Assembly: GCA_964023205.1 (NCBI GenBank)
Contig: OZ026847.1
Location: 4,958,819 to 5,022,818 of the forward strand
From: Lutraria lutraria
Lineage: Eukaryota > Mollusca > Bivalvia > Venerida > Mactridae
DNA length: 64,000 nucleotides
Reading direction: 5' to 3'
Under the pieces are notes generated by a model. The model did not search any database, had not been told where the DNA came from, and was given only the letters and a program-made list of their open reading frames with translations. Below are positions 47,325 through 57,599 of the stretch, one piece after another (within the stretch, counting starts at the first letter, position 1; every line of letters begins with the position of its first letter). Position numbers and translations under genes: made by a program.

Positions 47325-48400
47325 TTCAAATGGTATAACAAGTTTACATATTTAGGTATTGTTTTTTCTACTGGTGGATATTTTTCTGAAGCGCAAACAA
47401 CTCTTGCTGGTCAACAATTAAAACAATTTTTAAAATTAATAACTATTTATTCAAGTTTACAAACATTACCATTAGGTATAGATTAGACCTGTTCGACATA
47501 TTAATAATACCAAATTTGAATTATTCGAGGGAAGTCTGTGGTTTTGTTCACGGTGAAGCTATAGAGAAAGTACTGTTATAGTTTGTGAAAAGAATACTTG
47601 GCGCAAAAACACACTACACAAATTGATTTTATTTATGGTGAACTCGGGAGAAGTAACTTACAGTCAATGAGGTATTACAATATAATATAAATAACACAGC
47701 TTAGTGGGTAACAGTAAAAATGTCAGCCCTCGAAAAGTACTGTTACCATCGGCCTTCATTTTTACTGTTACCCACAACGTAAGCTATGTGATATTTTTTT
47801 ATTACCCCAAACTTTTTTCAAGAAAATACTTAAAAAATTTACTATCACCTATGTGACAGTAAAAATACTGAAAAAAATACTGTTACCTATGTGACAGTAA
47901 AAAAATACTGTTAGAAATTTACTTTTACCCTGTGACAGTAAAAAAAATACTGTTAAAAATTTACTATCACCCAGTGACAGTAAAATAATGTTCAGTCACG
48001 TGGTACCATGAATGTAACAGTAAAAATGTTACCTGTTTGCCTATGGGAAATTAACATTACGAAAAAAGTGAGGGGTAATATTGGGTTAAACTGTTACATA
48101 CTGATGGAAATAAATTTAGTAAAACGGTATATATCTTAAAACTGATAGTGATGTGAATCCAGAAAAGAAAAACTTGTGTACGTTGTTAATACAATTATTA
48201 AGTAGACTTGGTCTTTATGAAGTTTGGTTATTTCAAGAAGTAGGAAATGTAAACGAGTTCTTGTCTCTTTTGAAACAACGAATCTATGATCAATTTGTTC
48301 AATGTTTGAATGGCAGAATACAGAACTCTAGTAGGGCCTCTTTAAGCATATTTCGTCATTTGAATTACAACCTTATCTTGATATATTCCAAAATTTAGAT
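47325..48400 (+). mobile_element. Second LINE type: C-terminal RT fragment, split by an insertion
   Basis: From 47,325 the frame reads FKYLGIVFSTGGYFSEAQ, later NLNYSREVCGFVHGEAIEKV and FVKRILG, and a YGELGR-like motif, the connection region after the RT of several non-LTR families. After about 400 bp of unrelated repeats the same ORF resumes (RLGLYEVWLFQEVGNVNEF...NSSRASL) to 48,398. Stops within show it is dead. The family differs from the L1/Tx1 element at the ends of the window. Confidence 0.7.
47704..48098. repeat. GTAACAG palindromic repeat array inserted in the LINE
   Basis: It starts with a perfect 19-bp inverted pair, GTGGGTAACAGTAAAAATG (47,704-47,722) and its complement (47,757-47,775), a hairpin with a 34-base loop. 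A run of about five short dyads follows (TACTGTTACC...GTGACAGTA) to about 48,000. Both flanks are LINE coding sequence. Confidence 0.75.
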
Positions 48401-48429
48401 TATACATATAATTATGTACATCCTTCTTG

Positions 48430-48640
48430 TAATATATTCGTTTTGTAATACATAATAATTATGTACATCGATACATTGCTATGCTAAGAGGAGACTTATA
48501 TGGTATATACACATATCTTTACTAAATCCGTTTTTTAAATATATTCGCTTTTGTAATACACAAAATTATGTACATCGATACATTGATATGCTTAGAATAC
48601 TTATAGGGTATATGATCTTACTCTTTGTAAAGTTATATTT
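48430..48640. repeat. Direct repeat of ~100 bp (two copies)
   Basis: A block containing TTGTAATACA, TTATGTACATCGATACATTG and ATATGCT occurs at about 48,440-48,515 and again at about 48,550-48,620. Confidence 0.75.
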
Positions 48641-50396
48641 GATACTTGTAATACTTATTCTACATAATACTACCAGGACTCCAGATAAATATTTGGGCAA
48701 GGGGTATTCTACCCCCTGCATTCTTTAGCAGTGGGTATTGTACGCCTTAAAATTCTTACGGGGGCATTTCAATTTTTAAAGGGTAATGACAATAATGGAA
48801 CCACTCTAAATGGATTTTTAAGAAATCGCCAATTCTTGACCACCGCCAATATTTAACTTTCCAAAAAACGCCAAAATTTAAGCCCCGTTAATTTAAAGAC
48901 GTATACAGTATTCACTTATAAACACAAACACACACAAAGGCCTTACCAACTTATGATAATGCATGGGGGACGGATCAACGACCGAACAACCGACCGACAG
49001 AGTAAGTCTAATATACTCTCAAAATTCGTTTGCCGGGATATAACAACATGTATAAATAGAAAATGAAAACAATATGGAAAGAAAACAACTTTCACTCAAA
49101 TGCTTATAATATTTTTCAGAAACAAATTCTGAAATTCGATATGTTTTCTGTTTGTATAGCCTATCTAAAGATAACTCTCCATAAATATGAAATTAATATC
49201 ACCTTAAGACAAAGTATCTAAGAAATATTAATATCATTGAAGAAATTATCTTCAGATTACGGATAATTTTGAATCGAATTACCATACCACTACGTTCTAA
49301 TTATCTCCCTTAATATAAGACACAAAATGTGATTGTGACTTCATTTTCCTGTTTTCCTGCCTCAAATCATTAATTTAACATCCTTACTATATCCTTATCT
49401 AAAAATCAAATATTTATTTAGATGGTTATAATCACAAAAACGATATAATGTAAAGATGGGTCTGAGGACCGTAGAATTTCGGATTCAAAAGTCAGTTCGA
49501 GTTGCTTCCCTTAGATATTAGGGTAATAGTAACAAGAACAAGGAATGTTTGTCCACGAATGCTATGCACTATAATATTGGATAATTTATCTCTATTTTGT
49601 TTGGCGATTTTTAAAGGATATTATTTAAGTAGAAATATATATCAGGCTGTAAAATGATTCATTTTAGTGAGAAACTGCGTCTAATGTACTCGAATATTCT
49701 AGGAATGCTATATTTATTTAGATCCCTGAATACTGTGAACACATTAATGGCTATAGCGGGGTATCAACTTTACATATTTCGTCCGATATATAAGGACAAA
49801 TATCCATTGTTTCCGTTGTGCTATAAAATATCTTAATATGAAGTTCCTGCAGTTCTCATGTACCTTATTTAAGCTCTGGGTACTCTGATAGTTCGTTCTT
49901 TCAGCCCCCGACCATTCATATGTATTCATTTTTCCGCAGTGTTTTTTTGTGTGTTAAAACAGTGTAGGCATGTGCCTACAGTGCCTATAGGAAGCCACAC
50001 CAGTGTATTTGAGGTTACTCAACAAGCCATATCTTTTTGCTGACGACTCTTAAGTTTCTAAAATTAAATTATTTCGAACTTTGGAATGTGCCGTTGTAAA
50101 TTTCAGGGCCGATCTGGTATGAACCATAAATGCGACAACATAAATGTGTTTTCAGTACTTATAGATAAGCGCTGGTAATACGATGAATTTATCATGTACA
50201 TTTTTGACCAACTACATTGTATACTTTCCAAAATAACTAAGCAGGTATAAATAAGTTCATGTCCAATGTATAAGTGGTGAAATGTAAAAATATATTAATA
50301 TAGGCACAGCATGGCAAACTACGACAGAAACAATTATAAATTTGGTTACGATGGATTCGGAAAATTGTTATTGTTTGACGTTCAAATGATAGGAAT
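48641..50396. other. Non-coding region downstream of copy 3
   Basis: AT-rich sequence with no exon, tandem repeat or terminal repeat that I can support. The short ORFs around 49.65-49.93 kb overlap on opposite strands and look like chance. Confidence 0.45.
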
Positions 50397-50593
50397 TCAT
50401 TTAAAGTTAACATCGCTGTACAGATAATTATCGTCATTCAAAAGATTTGCAAGGTCTTGAAGATATGGTCGATAAAAATCAACAAGTATTTGTCGTGTTT
50501 CATTCAGCATCGCCCCAGCCTTGTTTTTTGTTTCTGTTACAAGGAGATGTTTCATCGTTGACATTTTTCTTAGAATTGCGTCATCAGGAATAG
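50397..50593 (-). CDS. CHST15-like: Copy 3 exon 7 (terminal)
   Basis: 197 bases, fully open, the same length as in copy 2. It reads SIPDDAILRKMSTMKHL, LNETRQILVDFYRPYLQ and ends YSDVNFK then TGA. Several residues differ from copies 2 and 4 in the first half; the FYRPY half is unchanged. Confidence 0.85.
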
Positions 50594-51174
50594 CTTCGAA
50601 TGAAAAAAAGGAAGAACATATATTAATATCAAAACTGAACAAGTAGTAGATAAGACAATATTCGTATATGGGTTGTTTTCATAAGTACGATTTGAGATTT
50701 GTACGCGTTATGCATGCTACTGTTGAGAATATTGATAAGCACCGTCTATTTACTCTCCATATGTATACAACCTTCTATCTGAAATACCTCAGGTAATAAA
50801 CAATCATCTACACTATACAGACTGTAGACTTTAACTATATGACAAACCAAAGCAAGAAATTGTTTGGAAGAAAACAATCAAAAGTCTTAGTTAGGAAAAC
50901 GTAATTCATGCACAGCGTCAATGTGTGTCAGGTACCTGAATTGAAAGTAAGTCTATTTGTTTAAAATGTTTATACATTTTATTTTGAATAGAAGTCTACA
51001 AAGCTTTACAAAATCAATTTCAGAAGAAAGCTTCGTATTTGTCCTTTTTCATAAGAATTCACCATTCAGCGTTATTACACGTGATTTGTTTTTCTTAAGG
51101 CCGTGACTGACATATATCAAGCTCAATTATCATTATTATGTACTAACAAATAAAATAATAGAAAAGCTGCTTAC

Positions 51175-51325
51175 ATATTATATTGAGGTATTGAAAAATG
51201 TTCATCATAGTACCACGGATGTCCTTCCCGTAATCTTCGGTCCGAAATATTAAGATTTGATTCCTCGGAAAGACATTCAACCATTCTCGTAAATGAACAT
51301 TGTACACTCCTGGATATATCGGACT
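51175..51325 (-). CDS. CHST15-like: Copy 3 exon 6
   Basis: 151 bases, three more than in copies 2 and 4 because of an in-frame ATA just before the donor (LNII against LNI). The first codon is AGT (Ser) instead of TGT (Cys). The rest is SPIYPGVYNVHLREWL...FRTEDYGKD. Acceptor TTTTAG, donor GTAAGC. Confidence 0.85.
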
Positions 51326-51555
51326 CTAAAATGCATAAAGATTTTTTGAATTATGTAACTATTCCTACCATATTAACATGGAACATTTATTACACTAGTA
51401 CATTCTTATCAGCAAGGCCAATAACGAACTTTACTGACGCCATTGAAATAAGAACAATAACAATTACATGTACACTCAAACCAACTTTGACGGCAGAGAT
51501 TTCTGAAATTTTGCATACAATAATTTCATTCAATTACCAGTAATTTTACATTACA

Positions 51556-51984
51556 AGGGGCTATCCAAAAGTTCGTGGACATCCTCAATAATTTCTAAAT
51601 TTGTCGTTTAAATAGTCCAATACTTGCAACAGATAAACTATATTTCAATGTTTGCAAGTTGCATATTTCTTTTATCAATCCAAATAAAATTGTGCGTATT
51701 GTAGTAACTATGGCAATACTGGTGTCTGTTTAGTGCGGCAGCTCAAAATTCGTATTTGATTGCATATTCTCTTGCACAATTACCCATGCGAAACGTATAC
51801 TTCGTTATCGATTATATTGCTCGTGAATCCCGTGCATTCAATAAAAATGAGGTCAGCATATTTCAATCGATTCGGTTTTCTATACGCTATCATAAAAACA
51901 TAAAACATCACCCCGATGTCTGTAGAAGAAAGAGGCAGAGCAGTTGGAATGTTGGGAGTCCGGCGTTCCGTTGAGACAGGTACG
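51556..51984 (+). mobile_element. Tc1/mariner-like element, 5' part, running into the gap
   Basis: The end GGGGCTATCCAAAAGTTCGTGG looks like a mariner-type terminus. About 360 bases later a transposase-like N-terminus begins at 51,916 (MSVEERGRAVGML), resembling the helix-turn-helix start of Tc1-like transposases, and is cut off by the N gap at 51,985. It lies in the introns of copy 3, in opposite orientation. Confidence 0.6.
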
Positions 51985-52184
51985 NNNNNNNNNNNNNNNN
52001 NNNNNNNNNNNNNNNNNNNNNNNNNNNNNNNNNNNNNNNNNNNNNNNNNNNNNNNNNNNNNNNNNNNNNNNNNNNNNNNNNNNNNNNNNNNNNNNNNNNN
52101 NNNNNNNNNNNNNNNNNNNNNNNNNNNNNNNNNNNNNNNNNNNNNNNNNNNNNNNNNNNNNNNNNNNNNNNNNNNNNNNNNNNN
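51985..52184. other. Assembly gap (200 N)
   Basis: Exactly 200 N, probably a placeholder. It likely hides exon 4 and perhaps other middle exons of copy 3, plus the rest of the transposon at its left. Confidence 0.98.
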
Positions 52185-52290
52185 TAGTGTCTTATTTTTC
52201 ATATAAGATATATGTACTACATATACTTATGTAATGTTAGCAAAGAATTCGGAACATTTTTCCTTTTAATTATAATTTTAATTAAATATG
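52185..52290 (-). repeat. Mirror of intron 3 of copy 1
   Basis: Reverse complement of about 7,735-7,840 (GTTCCGAATTCTTTGCTAAC and the ATATGTAGTACATATATCTT segment). It fixes the orientation and position of the gap relative to exon 4. Confidence 0.8.
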
Positions 52291-53104
52291 AAATCAGTGG
52301 GATGAAGCTCGGAAACGAGCAAGAGCAGGTAAGTCAATTGTAAGGTGACGTTCAGTAGTGAGTAAATGTTGGAAGCGATTACATCGGCTTGATTCTATTA
52401 CAGATTAAGGCCTACCTTAGGTAAAATAATCAACAAATCTTTGACGGAAAATAAAGACAAAAGTTGACATTTCTCCGATTTCATGCAATAGCCATGCATA
52501 ATAAAAAGAATTTGACATGCGTAACCCGTATTAATTATTCCTACAATATCAAAACAATTAAGCATATGATAGCTACGTTGTCTTCAATTTATATAAGTTT
52601 ACAACAATATTTAACACATGTCAAGAGGTAGGTAAGGACCACACTCACCTAAAACAATACATGTGTTTGTAATATTCATACTGAATATTGAATGGATTCG
52701 GTATCTGTGGAATACATGTACTTGTAAACCCAAATAAGTGTCCAATAACACAATACTGAATCAAAAATCGTAGATATTTTATTGACATCAAATTGGCCAA
52801 ATGGTGCTTTTGAGCTTTAAAATATCAAACATTGCTTTTCGTGCGTGTATAGCATTTTTAACGTCAATTACTCAGTGATTAGAGACTTCATAAGACGAGC
52901 AAAATGCGAGCAATGTCTTTTTTATTCGTGACAAACCCCTTTGCCTTGCACTACGGTTTCAGTAACGTTTAACTGAATAACCATTTGTTGATTAGCTGAC
53001 ATCATTGAAGTGCAAGATGTTCTCTTGACTAACCGCTTCATATCGTTCTAATAGATGATGAACACTTTGCTAATTGTTAAGGTAGATCTATACAGATAAC
53101 TCAC
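52291..53104. other. Intronic, no feature
   Basis: AT-rich, and no match to exons 2 or 3 in either frame. In copy 1 those exons lie within about 1.6 kb upstream of exon 4, so they appear to be deleted here rather than hidden. Confidence 0.5.
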
Positions 53105-53287
53105 CATACATAGTACATCCTCCATTGACGTATTCTGAAGTCTTGCCTCACACGAATCTTGTATGTCCGGAAATATTCTGGAGATTTTGATCTTTAATCC
53201 TACAACACGGTGCATTATTGCAAACTGAACAATCCCATACGTTCCAAGTAATACGCATCCACCGATGAATATTTTAAATTTCGACAT
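53105..53287 (-). CDS. CHST15-like: Copy 3 exon 1 (membrane anchor)
   Basis: 61 codons: MSKFKIFIGGCVLLGTYGIV anchor, a short stem, an NTS sequon, then DVLCM and donor GTGAGT. The bases before the ATG (TTTTATAGCGCTAGTTCATG) are nearly the same as in exons 1A and 1B, consistent with a shared 5'-UTR acceptor. Confidence 0.85.
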
Positions 53288-53525
53288 ATTGCATGAACTA
53301 GCGCTATAAAATGAAAACAAGTGGAAAATATTTAGGTTGATCAAAGTCAGTCAATGTATACTATAAAACGTTTATACAAAACTGATGTACTGTCAACATT
53401 CACGATACTACTATAATTATAATAGTTATATGTTTACTTTGTTCCAGACATCGGTAGCTCAAACATGAATTAAACACTTCTTAATTAAGAAAAAAAATCA
53501 TCGTTCCATTTTGCTTAATGACAAG

Positions 53526-53687
53526 TCATTCGTTTAATGTTAAAATCATTGATGTCCCAAGTATAATGGCTGGTTTCGATGTGATGTTAATCATCTCCAG
53601 CACCTTATCTCTGTCCTCATGGTCCGGACTGCTCGATATTTCATTTAGTATGATTTCAGCAATTACAGTAGTGACTTTAGACGCCAT
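53526..53687 (-). other. Small ORF in a CpG-rich patch upstream of copy 3 exon 1
   Basis: A 53-codon minus-strand ORF starts MASKVTTVIAEIILNEISSS and is acidic and helix-prone. It lies directly below a CpG-dense patch. It could be a 5' exon or the antisense side of the LINE 5' end. I do not recognise a family. Confidence 0.25.
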
Positions 53688-53830
53688 CTTGAAATTGAAG
53701 TGAGCGCTTGCATGCGTTCAAGATACCGATATAGTGTACGGCAAGCGCTCGGTCGATTGCACTTTGAGCGCTCGCATTGTTAAACACGCCTCTGGTCACG
53801 TACAGAAAACAGACCCGTGCACGAAATTCA
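53676..53830. promoter_or_regulatory. CpG-dense patch, candidate promoter
   Basis: About a dozen CpGs in 150 bases, in a region otherwise poor in CpG. It has three AGCGCT palindromes within GAGCGCTTG, AAGCGCTCGG and GAGCGCTCGC. It sits between the LINE ORF1 (+) and copy 3 exon 1 (-), so it could be the LINE 5' region or a promoter for copy 3. Confidence 0.35.
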
Positions 53831-53869
53831 TTTGATAATAAAGGTCATTCTAAAGGATATGGACCTATC

Positions 53870-54436
53870 ACAAACAAAGAAGTAAGTGTGTAAATAAAGA
53901 AATATCACGCTTAAATGCCACCATAGAAATGCAGGAAAATACAAACAGAGAACTTACAGATAAACTAGATACCACCGTTGACTTCCAGAAAGAGTGTCAA
54001 AACGCAACTGAGCAATATAGTCGAAGAAATAACATCAGAATATGTGGTATTATAGAGGAAAATTATGAAACAGCTTTACAAACCGCTGAAACAGTTATCA
54101 ACACCGTGAAGAAATATGACGTCTACGATCTAACAGTAAACGACATAGACATCGCACACAAATTACCAGAAAAGAACAACACAACCAAGGACATGCGTAA
54201 AAAGTAACATTTTGAAACAAAGACGTCGGCTAAAAACACAAACATATTCATCAATGAAGATTTGACATCACTAAATCAAAAAGGTCTAAAGAGTGTGAAG
54301 AAAAACAAACTCCGGCGGCGTTAACAAAACATGGTCCACTAATGGAAAGATCTTCTATCAAGATGTGAAAGGAAACATTTTAGAAGTCAAATACCAAGAT
54401 TACAATTATTGGCTAAATCTACATTGGAAACAAACA
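53870..54436 (+). mobile_element. LINE ORF1-like remnant (right arm)
   Basis: The frame contains a coiled-coil-like start (KEISRLNATIEMQEN), then RRNNIRICGI and DIDIAHKLPEK, the RRM-like region of L1-type ORF1 proteins. A stop at 54,205-54,207 interrupts it. After that come NIFINEDLTSLNQKG and, in a shifted frame, WSTNGKIFYQDVKGN, typical of the C-terminal domain. It is inactive. Confidence 0.7.
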
Positions 54437-54582
54437 TAAACCCAGTCGAGACATTAGTCGCGCAACTTTTTCTCCTCAATATACAATATGCAACACTTGT
54501 TGACCGAGGGAATGCGCACGAGTATCACACACCTGGGATTCAATGGACGGTATCCTTATACACAAAGGTTTTGTTATTATAG

Positions 54583-55470
54583 ATACGTAGTTTTGTCATT
54601 GCTTGTGTTTTTTTAGTAGTAGTACATGGTATTGAGCATTTTGCATTATTACTGCTGAGTACGAATAATTGTATATACTTGAAATTAAATACACCCTTGT
54701 CTTTTTTAGTATATAGTATTAAGGGCATTTTTCTGTTCCTACATCCATACGAAATACCAATTAGTCTGTATATTTGTCAAAATACCTTGATTCCACTTAT
54801 CCCCCGCCGAAAGGCATCGGGACAACATTCATGTTCATTTTTGCCGCGTACATGACACTTGCGACAATTATTGTCATCATAATATGAACCCAAAATTATA
54901 CGGAATATGTTGTTCAGACAGAGACTTGAAAGTCAATGAAAGATACACTTACTAGTATACACTTCGTATTGTGATTATAGACACATGTTTGTGTCTGTGT
55001 GTGTGTGTGTTTCATTTTATAAGTACATGTCTATAGAAGTACATGTACGTACATGCACATGTAGCCTTTGTTTTTGTTGTTTTCTTTGTCCTTTTTACTG
55101 TTTCTATATTTATACTGAGTACGAATAAGTTTGTATATTCATTAAAATACGCATTTTTCTCCTTTTAGTGTATGATAATATTATGTAGGGGCATTTCACT
55201 GTTTTTTAACTAACTATATAGATATTACAAATACATATACATGTAGTTATTCTTTGTTCGTTTGTTCGATTGTAAAAGTACATGGAATGGGCTTTTATCA
55301 CTGTCTCCATTTTTGTATATTCGTTATGATATACATACTTTCCTTTATACAATAGGGTATCAAGAGCCTTTTTTCTTTTGCTGAGCATATGACATTTGCG
55401 ACAATTATTATCACAAAATAGTCTTACCTGTATGGAGTTATCTTGTACTGACATAAAGACAATGAAAATA
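54583..55470. repeat. Right arm of the inverted duplication (distal part)
   Basis: Reverse complement of 2,440-3,345, with small indels. It contains a short GT run near 55,000. No gene. Confidence 0.75.
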
Positions 55471-55479
55471 GTTTTTCCA

Positions 55480-56725
55480 TAATATTACTCTCTATTTGTT
55501 TTATGTCGTTGGAAATAGTTTCTTAATAGTATTACTCTCTGAATGTTTTTATTTCCATGTTATTGGAAATAGTTTCTTCATAGTATTACTCTCTAAATGT
55601 TTTCATGTCAATGGAAATAGTTTCTTCATAGTACTACTCTCTAAATTTTTTCATGTCAATGGAAATAGTGTCTTCATAGTATTACTCTCTAATTGTTTTC
55701 ATGTCATTGGAAATAGTGTCTTCATAGTATTACTCTGTGAATGTTTTTTTTCATGTCATTGGAAATAGTTTCTTCATAGTATTACTCTCTAATTGTTTTC
55801 ATGTCATTGGAAATAGTGTCTTCATAGTATTACTCTCTGAATGCTTTTTTCATGTCATTGGAAATAGTTTCTTCAAAAAATTAGTCTCTAAGTTTTTGTT
55901 TATGTCATTGGCAATAGTTTCTTCATAGTATTACTCTCTAATTGTTTTCATGTCATTGGAAATAGTTTCTTCATAGTATTACTCTCTAATTGTTTTCATG
56001 TCAATGGAAATAGTTTCTTCATAGTATTACTCTCTGAATGTTTTTTTTTCATGTCATTGGAAATAGTTTCTTCATAGTATTACTGTCTATTTTTTTCATG
56101 TCAATGGATATAGTGTCTTCATAGTATTACTCTCTGATTGTTTTTATTTCCATGTCATTGGAAATAGTGTCTTCATAGTATTACTCTCTAATTGTTTTCA
56201 TGTCAATGGAAATAGTTTCTTCATAGTACTACTCTCTGAATGTTTTTATTTCCATTTCATTGGAAATAGTTTCTTCATAGTACTACTCCCTGAATGTTTT
56301 GTTTTTTCATGTCATTGGAAATAGTTTCCTCATAGTATTACTCTCTGAATGTTTTTTTTTCATGTCATTGGAAATAGTTTCTTCATAGTATTACTCTCTA
56401 ATTGTTTTAATGTCATTGGAAATAGTTTCTTCAAAGAATTGGTCTCTAATTTTTGTTTATGTCATTGGAAATAGTTTTATTCATAGTATTACTCTCTGAA
56501 TGTTTTCTTTTCATGTCATTGGAAGTAGGTACTTCATAGTATAACTCTTTGAACGTTTTTTTATGTCATTGGAAATAGTTTCTTCATAGTATTACTCTCT
56601 GAATGTTTTTATTTCCATGTCATTGGAAATAGTTTCTTTATAGTACTACTCTCTGGATGTTTTTTTTTCATGTCATTGGAAATAGTTTCTTCATAGTATT
56701 ACTATCTAAATGTTATTTTTTCTCA
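55480..56725. repeat. 48-bp satellite array, right arm (about 26 units)
   Basis: Units contain TTTCATGTCATTGGAAATAG and TTTCTTCATAGTATTACTCT with a T-rich spacer of variable length. Because 48 is divisible by three, a repetitive open frame (HVIGNSFFIVLLS...) runs through part of it. That frame is an artefact of the repeat. Confidence 0.92.
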
Positions 56726-56729
56726 TATC

Positions 56730-57560
56730 ATTGGATTTCAATAACAAAAGATAAATTGTGATTGGGTGACTCATTGCAGTTGATATCAAAATAAATGACA
56801 AATATATCACTATGGTAAATGTATATTGTCCAAATAATTATATTTGATAAATTAGAGTCATTCTTTCTTAAAAATAACGAAAGAGATTTTATCATCGGTG
56901 GTCACTTTAAAGTCCCATAAGAATATAAATTTATCGGTCCTAATAGTTTCTGTTTGTTCTATAACAGAGGAATCCGGTGTGTTTTCCTCCCGTGCATACT
57001 TTATAGCAAGAAAACTGTTTCCAAAACCACTATCGTATTTATTTCAATATCATTGAAAAAGATACTATTTATCGAACAGCTGTGTTTTCCCGCAGTCATA
57101 GTATGTACACAGCATTTAGTGACGTCACGCGCTCTATATATTTCAAGTTTACAAAAGCAAAATTAACAGCGAAATGAGTATTTTTAGAGGAAAAATGGCT
57201 TGTTTCGTCGGAAATTATTATCTTGGGATAATTTCAGCAATTGGCTGTTTTTGCATATATTTTTATAGCAAAAAGCTAATGGGACTTTAATACAATAATA
57301 GATAATGCTTTAGACAAGAAAACATGGAAACCAAAAAAACTCATAAAAATGTAGAAACCAATTAAATCTAATAAATACCTGTAGTCTTGTCGACATCTGG
57401 CGAAACAAACACCCACAAAAACACAATTTACTTGGCATTCAAATACAAAACCAACCATCAATTGCAGGTTGGACTACTTTTTAATCTATGACTGTCTGGC
57501 TACATCCGTCAAAAAACATGCATCCAAACTTCATACAGTACAGATCACTCACTTATTAAA
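56730..57560 (+). mobile_element. LINE endonuclease domain, split by a MITE (right arm)
   Basis: Before the MITE the frames give ITMVNVYCPNN and FFLKNNERDFIIGGHF. After it the reading resumes NTIIDNALDKKTWKPKK, and later DIWRKQHPQKTQFTWHS and CRLDYFLISDCL, the usual order of an L1-type endonuclease. Excising the MITE with one TTAA restores GGHFNTIID in frame. Frameshifts elsewhere make it non-functional. Confidence 0.8.
56911..57286. mobile_element. TTAA-type MITE (family C), reference copy
   Basis: 376 bp with inverted ends AGTCCCAT / ATGGGACT and TTAA on both sides (56,907-56,910 and 57,287-57,290). The insertion point lies in the GGDFN-equivalent codons of the LINE endonuclease, so both the target duplication and the boundaries are proven by the interrupted reading frame. 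Confidence 0.92.
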
Positions 57561-57599
57561 GTGTAAAAACAAACATTAACATCACAAAAAAGGAACAGG

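Larger units (their letters stand above)
50397..53287 (-). pseudogene. CHST15-like carbohydrate sulfotransferase, copy 3 (incomplete)
   Basis: Three exons are intact on the minus strand: exon 1 53,287-53,105, exon 6 51,325-51,175 and exon 7 50,593-50,397. All have GT/AG borders in the expected phases and no stops. Exons 2-5 are not visible. The N gap at 51,985-52,184 begins about where exon 4 should be, because the sequence at 52,185-52,290 matches intron 3 next to exon 4 of copy 1. A Tc1/mariner-like element occupies 51.55-51.98 kb. Exon 6 starts with Ser instead of Cys and has one extra codon before the donor. Exon 1 lacks a short LNLEK-type segment (61 codons, not 64). It may be a working gene with unassembled exons or a partial gene. 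It mirrors copy 1. Confidence 0.65.

Noticed and set aside
47690..48010. CRISPR-like short palindromic repeats
   Set aside because: Repeats and spacers are irregular, there are no cas genes and the context is eukaryotic.
55496..55928. Repetitive ORFs reading HVIGNSFFIVLLS
   Set aside because: They are translations of the 48-bp satellite; the unit is divisible by three, so the frame stays open by chance.
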